Source of the DNA: Segatella copri
Lineage (GTDB): Bacteria > Bacteroidota > Bacteroidia > Bacteroidales > Bacteroidaceae
Length of the DNA stretch: 64,000 nucleotides
Assembly (NCBI RefSeq): GCF_019249795.2
Contig: NZ_CP156892.1
Coordinates: 310,001 to 374,000 of the forward strand
Reading direction: 5' to 3'
The notes below the pieces were generated by a model. The model did not search any database. It had not been told where the DNA came from and saw only the letters and a program-made list of their open reading frames with translations. The position numbers and the translations under genes are program-made. Below, piece by piece: positions 57,750 through 64,000 of the stretch. Positions within the stretch are counted from its first letter, which is position 1. Each line of letters begins with the position of its first letter.

Positions 57750-58828
57750 CAATAGTTCGTTAATAATTCAATAATGTACTAAGCAGCTGTACGCTGTAAG
57801 CACGAGAGATCTTTGAAAATCTTGCTAATTAAAGTTCGGTTCGGGGTGTACCCGCTTGCTTTAAAAATTCGTTTCACCAGATAAATGTTGGTCATCAGTG
57901 ACTTGAATGAAGACATAGAATATTCCATTCCCATCTCCTTCATAGTTACCTTGGCAACATTTAGTGATGTGAACGAAGCATTGAAAGCAAAATCGAGTTT
58001 CCACTTATCGCGAGCCTGGCAGTCCATAAGACCAGTATAGCCTTTGGCGTCACGAAAGCGGCTTATCAAAGAGAACCCTTCTTTCTTTATCCCATTAACA
58101 AATGTACTTGTAGAGAAGTAAGCATCTGCAACTATGAGGGTTGAGAGTTTGAGAAGTTCCTTGCGGTAACGCTTAATGACGCCGATATAGAAATCTACCA
58201 TAGTCTTGTTTCTAAGACTCAGTTCTTTATTACTTAGCGACTGGTGTGCTTTTAACATCATGCAGTCTTTGGCATCAATATCAATGAGGCCAATACCCAT
58301 GATTTCGAGACCATGTTTAACAGACTGTGCACATCCCGACCAAAAACGACCGATATGTGGAGTCTTCTTGCCAGCTTTGCTGATGTAGCTGGGATCAATG
58401 GCAATAGCCCATCTTCCCTGTTTACCAAAGAAGCGCTTGGCAAGTGAGACATTAAGTTTGAGCCAGTCAATGCTTTTCGACTTTTTTAAGCCGAATGCGT
58501 TGCGATAGGTTTGCTCAACATGCGAGCCATACCTCCCCATTTGGGTGAAATTTATCTTTCTTGGTATTACCATGAACAAAATTATCACCTCGATGAGTAT
58601 TTTCTCGAAACTTTTTGTTAACTTTGCAGCCGAATCTTCAACTGCATCTTTAAAGATATCCATATATTGGTCAAGTCCTGTATTCATATAATTTTGCGTT
58701 TGTCGTGATTTGCAAAGTTACTGAAAATCAGCGACTTGACCAACTTTTTATAGTTAAGTTTTCATAAGAATTTCTTAATGTAAGTTATTGATTTACAGAC
58801 GATTAAATGTTAATTTAACGCAGTATTG
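57750..58828 (-). mobile_element. IS4-type insertion sequence, copy 4, internally deleted
   Basis: The 1079-bp element keeps both inverted ends and is flanked by AAACCT on both sides, a 6-bp target duplication. It lacks 315 bp compared with the other copies. The deletion joins two copies of GTCACGAAAGC. Confidence 0.93.
57779..58687 (-). pseudogene. IS4-family transposase, copy 4, catalytic segment deleted
   Basis: The frame is still open (302 residues) but has lost 105 residues between LISRFRD and AKGYTG, including the Tyr, Arg and Glu of the YREK signature. The protein should be catalytically dead. As its ends are intact, the element could still be moved by transposase from the intact copies. 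Confidence 0.9.
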
Positions 58829-58960
58829 AAACCTAAAAACAACTTTTTTTAGATAAATAATACATCTTAACCTAACATCAATTTATAGCCTTATTGATAA
58901 ATCTGCTTTTTATGAAATACACCGTTTTTCATAAAAAAATCAATATGTTTTCTGAAGATT
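58829..58960. other. Gap between IS copy 4 and GH130
   Basis: The gap is AT-rich and contains an AT palindrome (TTTTATGAAA/TTTCATAAAA, about 58908-58940) without a clear U-run for the minus-strand gene. No gene is seen. Confidence 0.4.
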
Positions 58961-59962
58961 CTACTTGATAATATTGGTACGGCGGATGAAGTCGATGATT
59001 TCCGGTACATAACCGAAGGCTAATCCGGTAACGGTATCTGCACAACCATAATATACTGCAATGCGACCCGTCTCTGCATCACAGAGAGATGCGCATGGGA
59101 AGCAGACATTAGGTACATCTCCTACACACTCGTAGAGCTCCTGAGGAGTAATCAAATACTGACCTGAACGGCCCAATACTTTCCACGGTTCATCCAAATC
59201 GAGCAAGGCTGCACCAAAAGCATAAACATATCCATTGCAGGAATGGAGCACACCATGATAAAGCAGCAACCAACCCTCGGAAGTCTCGATAGGCACCGGG
59301 CCAGCACCAATCTTCATGCACTGCCAAGCACTCTCCTCGAAAGCTGCAGGAGCCATCACATGACGATGATGCCCCCAATACTCCAAATCAGGTGACTCGC
59401 TATAGAAGATGTCACCGAAGGCAGTATGACCAGTATCACTCGGACGACTCAGCATGGCAAACTTGCCATTGATTTTGCGAGGAAACATCACACCATTGCG
59501 GTTGTAAGGCAAGAAAGCATTCTCCAACTGATGAAAGGTCTTGAAATCCTCTGTCCATGCCACACCAATCGTTGGTCCATGATAACCATTGCACCAGGTG
59601 ACATAATACTTTTCGCCTATTTTGCACACACGAGGGTCGTAACCATAAACCCACTCTCCTACCTCAGGATCATCACACTCGAAATGGATGGTGTCCTCAT
59701 CAATGTCCCAATGTACGGCATCCTTGCTGAAACCGGCATGAAGAGTCATACGACGATTCTTGTCATCACATCTGAATACACCTGCAAAACCATCCTTAAA
59801 CTTAACTACTGCACTATTGAAGATACTATTGGAGTCGGGTAGCTGATTACGCTTGATAATAGGGTTCTGAGAATAGCGCCAGAGCGGCACGCTGCTGCTT
59901 TCTGGTCTGTCTTCCCAAGGAATGTTGGGAAGAGCAGAACCTATGATTTTAATTTCTTTCAT
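58961..59962 (-). CDS. GH130 mannoside phosphorylase (N-glycan type)
   Basis: The 333-residue five-bladed beta-propeller protein has no signal peptide and should be cytosolic. It shows the GH130 pattern, with the presumed general acid Asp109 in GYDPRV, and [21 protein letters not shown] near 153. The whole resembles the GH130 subgroup from gut Bacteroidales that phosphorolyses Man-beta-1,4-GlcNAc from the N-glycan core to mannose-1-P and GlcNAc. That substrate is supported by the neighbours GH125, GH92 and GH85, but mannobiose phosphorylase remains possible. It starts 48 bp after GH125. Confidence 0.9.
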   Translation of the reverse strand: MKEIKIIGSALPNIPWEDRPESSSVPLWRYSQNPIIKRNQLPDSNSIFNSAVVKFKDGFAGVFRCDDKNRRMTLHAGFSKDAVHWDIDEDTIHFECDDPEVGEWVYGYDPRVCKIGEKYYVTWCNGYHGPTIGVAWTEDFKTFHQLENAFLPYNRNGVMFPRKINGKFAMLSRPSDTGHTAFGDIFYSESPDLEYWGHHRHVMAPAAFEESAWQCMKIGAGPVPIETSEGWLLLYHGVLHSCNGYVYAFGAALLDLDEPWKVLGRSGQYLITPQELYECVGDVPNVCFPCASLCDAETGRIAVYYGCADTVTGLAFGYVPEIIDFIRRTNIIK

Positions 59963-60010
59963 TGTCGTTACTTTTTAGAAAAATCAATTAGTGACTTTTT
60001 TGGAAATCAA

Positions 60011-61498
60011 TTAGAGACTGTTGAGCAAATCTACCTTACCATCATTGATGAGCTTGATGACCAACTCTCCGAAGAGGGTGTTCTGCCATGCAAACCAGGC
60101 ACGGGTGTATTTCGAAGCATCATCCTTATGGAAAGATTCATGGATGAATCCCATCCCTGCATCGGTATTCAGGAGGGTCTTCATACACCAGCGAATCTCA
60201 TCATCATTCTGGGCTGTGAAGCACTTCATCATGATAGACATCGGCCAAGGCATATCATAACCAATGTGAGGACCGCCGATACCCTCGCCTGCCTTACCAC
60301 GGAAGAAACAAGGATTGTCCTCGCTCCATACGAAACGGCGGGTGTTCTGATAAATCGGATCATTCATCTCAACATCACCCAAATAGCCCATACCTAAAAG
60401 CGATGGAACATTGGCATCATCCATCAGAAGACGGTTGCCGAAACCATCTACCTCATACGCATAAATCTTGCCATATTTAGGATGATCATAGACTGCATAT
60501 TTCTGCAGGGCATCCTTTACTTCGGCTGCCAAGGCAGAACAATCCTGTGCAATCCCGAGTGCCTTATTCTTCTGCTCAGTCTCTGATTTCTCTGCCACAT
60601 GCTTCAGGATTTCAGCCGCCTTATTCATCGCAGAAACCGCCATGAAATTGGAAGGAATCAGGAACGGAAGAATCGTGGCATCGTCTGAAGGGCGGAACAG
60701 GGAAGCAATGAGACCAACTGGCTTGACAGGAGCTCCGAAACCATCCCAGCCCACGGTATCGAAGGCACGATCGGTCATGCGGGTAAAGTGGTAAGCCTTG
60801 GCTGTTTCCTTGCGCTGCTGCTCATGGAAGGTCTTGAGGATATTTCCGATAGCCTGCATCCAGTCTTCTCCGAAGATGGAGTCATCGCCTGTTACCTTCC
60901 AGTACTCGTAAGCGAGGCGGATAGGATAACAGAAAGAGTCTATCTCATACTTGCGCTCGAAAACCTCTGCCTTCATCTCGGTATCATCCTTCTGCCAACC
61001 TGCTCCGGTAGGTCCGTCATTATAGGCATTGGCATAACGGTCGATATTGATGCACTTCAACTGGCGCAGGATGACACCACGCAGCATCTTCTTCAATTTC
61101 TCATCCTTGTTGGCAAGGGCTACATATGGCCAAACCTGAGCACCTGAATCGCGGAGCCACATGGCTGAAATATCACCTGTATAGACGAAGGTATCGTCAT
61201 CGCCATTAGCCAACTGGCGATAATGCACCGTACTTTCCAGCGTGTTCGGATAACAGTTGGCGAACATCCAGGCGAGTTTCGGATTCTTCTTGAGGAGTTT
61301 CTGTACTTCCTTGATTTTCTTCTCCACTGCCTCTGAAGTAAAGAGACGCTCAGCTACAGGCGGACGCTTGGACTCATACTTGCCATTGACAGGTGTTACC
61401 ACCTTAGTGTAGCGGGCATGAACATCTACCTCAGCATGCTTTTGTGCCATCGCCGACATTGCCGACATCAGGGCTATTGCAAATATTGTTTTTCTCAT
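60011..61498 (-). CDS. GH125 exo-alpha-1,6-mannosidase, secreted
   Basis: The 495-residue (alpha/alpha)6-barrel protein has a signal peptide (cleavage near AMAQ, residue 18), the conserved YTGDISAMWLRDSGAQ near 105, and FCYPIRLAYEYWK near 188. GH125 removes alpha-1,6-linked mannose from the N-glycan core. It is 42 bp after a GH92 gene and 48 bp before GH130, in the order expected for trimming high-mannose chains. Confidence 0.94.
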   Translation of the reverse strand: MRKTIFAIALMSAMSAMAQKHAEVDVHARYTKVVTPVNGKYESKRPPVAERLFTSEAVEKKIKEVQKLLKKNPKLAWMFANCYPNTLESTVHYRQLANGDDDTFVYTGDISAMWLRDSGAQVWPYVALANKDEKLKKMLRGVILRQLKCINIDRYANAYNDGPTGAGWQKDDTEMKAEVFERKYEIDSFCYPIRLAYEYWKVTGDDSIFGEDWMQAIGNILKTFHEQQRKETAKAYHFTRMTDRAFDTVGWDGFGAPVKPVGLIASLFRPSDDATILPFLIPSNFMAVSAMNKAAEILKHVAEKSETEQKNKALGIAQDCSALAAEVKDALQKYAVYDHPKYGKIYAYEVDGFGNRLLMDDANVPSLLGMGYLGDVEMNDPIYQNTRRFVWSEDNPCFFRGKAGEGIGGPHIGYDMPWPMSIMMKCFTAQNDDEIRWCMKTLLNTDAGMGFIHESFHKDDASKYTRAWFAWQNTLFGELVIKLINDGKVDLLNSL

Positions 61499-61540
61499 TG
61501 TCTGGGTTTATTTATGTTTCGATTTTAATTGTGATTTCTT

Positions 61541-63727
61541 TTAAGGTCTATCTGCACCACGGGTTCCCCACTTGGATGGCTGATTGCCCATCTGGAGTTC
61601 GAGGGTTCCTCCCTTCATCATATCCTGGTACATGATATACGACTTGGTATAGGTTTTACCGTTGAGTTTGGCAGACTGCACGTAGATATTTTCCGAACTG
61701 TTGTTCTTGCAGATAATGGAGAAGTTCTTGCCGTCGCCTAAGCTGATGGTAGCCTTGTCCATGATCGGACTGCCGATGATATACTTGCCGCCTGCAGGTT
61801 CTACCTGATAGAGTCCCATCGCAGAGAGAATATACCAGGCTGACATCTGACCCACATCCTCGTTTCCACTCAAACCGTCGAAATCATCCTTATACATCTC
61901 ATTCATGGTCTGGCGAATAAGACGGGCTGCCTTCCAAGGCTGACCTACATAATTATACATATAGAGTACCTGATGACTCGGTTCATTACCGTGGGCATAC
62001 TGTCCGATGAGACCAGAAATATCAGGAGAGGCATTATCGCCCATATTGCCCGTTACGATGAAAAGGGAGTCGAGCTTGGTCACAAATTTCTGTTCATTAC
62101 CGAAGAGCTTCACCAGTCCATGCACATCATGCGGAACGAGCCAGGTATATTGCCAGGCATTTCCCTCGGTATAATCATCCTGACGATGAACGGCTGAGAA
62201 AGGATTAAACGGTTCGCGGAACTTGCCGTCGGTACCGATGCCACGCATAAAACCGGTCTTCGGGTCGAAATATTTACGATAACTCTGGGCACGTTCTGCG
62301 AAATACTTCGCATCCGCCTTCTTGCCTAAGAGTCGGGCCACTTTCGCCACGCAGTCATCAGCCAGCGCATATTCCAGTCCCTTAGCCACAGTCTCCATTT
62401 CCGGATCCTTGTCATAAGGCAGGTAACCATATTTCTTGAGAAGACCGAGGCCTCTGTCTTCACGCAATGCCGACTGTTTCATGGCCTCATAGGCTCCCTC
62501 CTTATCCTTGACATATCCTTTGAGCACCAGGTCGGCAAGCACCGGGATGCCCGGATTGCCCACCATGCAGTCGGTCTCATTGCCCATCAGATGCCATACT
62601 GGGAGCTTACCCTGCTGGCGATAGATGTTGATAAAGGTACTTGCCACGTCTGGGAGCATTTCCTTGTGGATGAGCGTCATCAGCGGATGGGCTGCACGAT
62701 AAGTATCCCAGAGAGAAAGGGTGGTATAATTGGTGAAATCACCCTGATGCACCTTACCGTCGGCACCGCGATATTCTCCGTTGACATCAGAGAATACGGA
62801 TGGAGCGGTCATCGAATGATACATGGCTGTATAGAAAATGCGGCGGGCAATGGAATCTGAAGTTTCCACCTTCACCTTAGCCAATTCCCGATTCCATGCC
62901 TCGTCAGCCTGCGCCACTACCTGATGAAAATTCCAGTCAGGAATCTCTGTTTGCAGATTCTGTCGGGCATTGGCAATGCTGACTGCAGAGAGACCAACCT
63001 TGATCATCAGAGGGCGGGTGGCATCTGCCACCTGAACCAGCCAGCGTCCACTATCGAGCGGTTGTACTTGAACCGGTTGAGAGAACTCAGCCACGAAGAA
63101 ATTCTTCTGGTCCTTCGCCCATCCTGTAGAGAAGCGATGACCAGCCACTGCAGTTTCCTTCACCTCATCCAGCGCATAATCGGTAGGTTTATCCCATCCG
63201 ATACCCTGAAAAAGGTCGAGTACCAACTGTGCCTTCTTCACGTCTGCCCCAAAGGTATAGCGATGGAAACCAGCACGCTTGGTGGCGGTAAGTTCCACCC
63301 ATACATTCGGCTGCTGCAATTTCACCGCATAATAGCCCGGGCGAACATTCTCATTGGCATGATGGAAGAGCACTTTCTTCTGATGAGCATCTGTCACCGG
63401 GAGGAAAGCAACATCGCCTAATTCTCCGATACCCGTTCCGCTGAGGTGCTGATGACCAAAGCCGATGAGAATGGAGTCTGACTGATGATAACCGGAACAC
63501 CAGTCCCAACCACGGGTATGCTCAGTAGGTCCCAGCTGGATATAACCGAAAGGTACGTTGGCACCGAGGAATACATGACCATGACCGCCCGTTCCGATTC
63601 TTGGATTGACAAATTGGGTCAGACAGGAGGTTGCCTGAGCTTTATCATGAGCAAAAGCGGCTTGTGGATAGTCTCCACCTATCACACAAGCCAACAATAA
63701 TAATATAGGAAAGAATCTTCTTCTCAT
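61541..63727 (-). CDS. GH92 alpha-mannosidase, secreted
   Basis: The 728-residue protein has a signal peptide ending near residue 26, then NPRIGTGGHGHVFLGANVPFG and TRGWDWCSGYH, typical GH92 openings. In the barrel it has WDTYRAAHPLM near 338 and GNEDVGQMSAWYILSAMG near 620. GH92 enzymes are calcium-dependent exo-alpha-mannosidases, often alpha-1,2, which trim high-mannose glycans. It follows a second GH92 gene by 30 bp and precedes GH125 by 42 bp. Confidence 0.94.
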   Translation of the reverse strand: MRRRFFPILLLLACVIGGDYPQAAFAHDKAQATSCLTQFVNPRIGTGGHGHVFLGANVPFGYIQLGPTEHTRGWDWCSGYHQSDSILIGFGHQHLSGTGIGELGDVAFLPVTDAHQKKVLFHHANENVRPGYYAVKLQQPNVWVELTATKRAGFHRYTFGADVKKAQLVLDLFQGIGWDKPTDYALDEVKETAVAGHRFSTGWAKDQKNFFVAEFSQPVQVQPLDSGRWLVQVADATRPLMIKVGLSAVSIANARQNLQTEIPDWNFHQVVAQADEAWNRELAKVKVETSDSIARRIFYTAMYHSMTAPSVFSDVNGEYRGADGKVHQGDFTNYTTLSLWDTYRAAHPLMTLIHKEMLPDVASTFINIYRQQGKLPVWHLMGNETDCMVGNPGIPVLADLVLKGYVKDKEGAYEAMKQSALREDRGLGLLKKYGYLPYDKDPEMETVAKGLEYALADDCVAKVARLLGKKADAKYFAERAQSYRKYFDPKTGFMRGIGTDGKFREPFNPFSAVHRQDDYTEGNAWQYTWLVPHDVHGLVKLFGNEQKFVTKLDSLFIVTGNMGDNASPDISGLIGQYAHGNEPSHQVLYMYNYVGQPWKAARLIRQTMNEMYKDDFDGLSGNEDVGQMSAWYILSAMGLYQVEPAGGKYIIGSPIMDKATISLGDGKNFSIICKNNSSENIYVQSAKLNGKTYTKSYIMYQDMMKGGTLELQMGNQPSKWGTRGADRP

Positions 63728-63757
63728 TTTCTGAATTTAAGATATATTTTAATGATA

Positions 63758-64000
63758 CTATTTCATGAATTTTGAGAAAGAGTATGGCGCATCTGACTCC
63801 AGAATACCTCTCTGCAAATTCGGTTTTTCAGAAAGGCGGAAAGAGATCTGCGCACCCTGCCTCAGAGAATTCAGGTCGAGATAATTAAGATCATACTTCT
63901 TTCCGTTCATCTGCATGTCATCAACATAGCATCCGTCACCTTCCGACTGTATGCTTACCTGCAGTCCGTTCTCCAGATGGAGTTTCATAGACTTGAAGTA
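63758..64000 (-). CDS. C-terminal end of a second GH92-like alpha-mannosidase (cut by the window edge)
   Basis: The frame is open to the right edge, and 80 residues are visible. The pattern GDGCYVDDMQMNGKKYDLNY followed by QGAQISFRLSEKPN is the C-terminal beta-sandwich seen in GH92 proteins (compare NIYVQSAKLNGKTY...GGTLELQMG in the next gene). Family assignment rests on this short tail and on context. Confidence 0.65.
   Translation of the reverse strand, partial: YFKSMKLHLENGLQVSIQSEGDGCYVDDMQMNGKKYDLNYLDLNSLRQGAQISFRLSEKPNLQRGILESDAPYSFSKFMK

Overview
The window reads as chromosomal DNA of a gut Bacteroidales bacterium, most likely Prevotellaceae and close to Segatella (Prevotella) copri. 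The species call is inference. It rests on repeated TAnnTTTG promoter boxes with upstream TTTG, the lack of Shine-Dalgarno sequences, Bacteroidetes-only families (DUF4837, DUF4924, Bacteroidetes-type LptE, the DUF4922/SpoIID fusion) and many secreted glycan-degrading enzymes. I could not run any search, so names come from motifs, length and context.

Left part (1-25.5 kb). A macrodomain-like poly(ADP-ribose) glycohydrolase, a small repeat-containing protein, an AAA-type ATPase and yjbQ come first. An antisense group II intron (3384-5305) sits exactly between the last codon and the stop codon of yjbQ. Then come an AmpG-like permease in operon with a 1260-residue glycosyltransferase/DUF4922/SpoIID fusion. 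Divergent from these runs a housekeeping series on the plus strand: rlmN, a DUF4837 lipoprotein, pdxA, a sigma-54-type activator, lptE, a TPR-like protein, secG and two identical tRNA-His genes. On the minus strand follow a LysE exporter, DUF4924, prfC, a ClC channel, fmt and tsaC, and then a plus-strand ROK glucokinase.

Middle (25.6-34.4 kb). A complete tryptophan operon in the order D-C-F-A-B-E-G is preceded by a promoter, a 19-residue leader peptide with three consecutive Trp codons and a terminator hairpin, which together form a textbook attenuator. rpe and an ECF sigma factor follow.

Right part (34.6-64 kb). Two pectin enzymes (a GH28-GH105 fusion and a PL1 lyase) are followed by a dead secreted-protein gene and a long minus-strand set of glycan genes: GH92 (two), GH125, GH130, GH85, a ROK kinase, nagB, a NagB/PIG-L fusion, GH20 and GH2. 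Together they can account for stepwise breakdown of host-type N-glycans: exo-mannosidases, release at the chitobiose core, phosphorolysis of Man-GlcNAc, removal of Gal and GlcNAc, and GlcNAc-6-P catabolism. Four copies of one IS4-type element, all in the same orientation, break this region up. No SusC/SusD pair is visible, but the locus continues past base 64000.

The most unusual feature is a family of intergenic elements built from 7-bp repeats of varying sequence. Several surround a shared short hairpin core related to CGGCTTCGCCG, and the same 7-bp words also occur inside two coding sequences.
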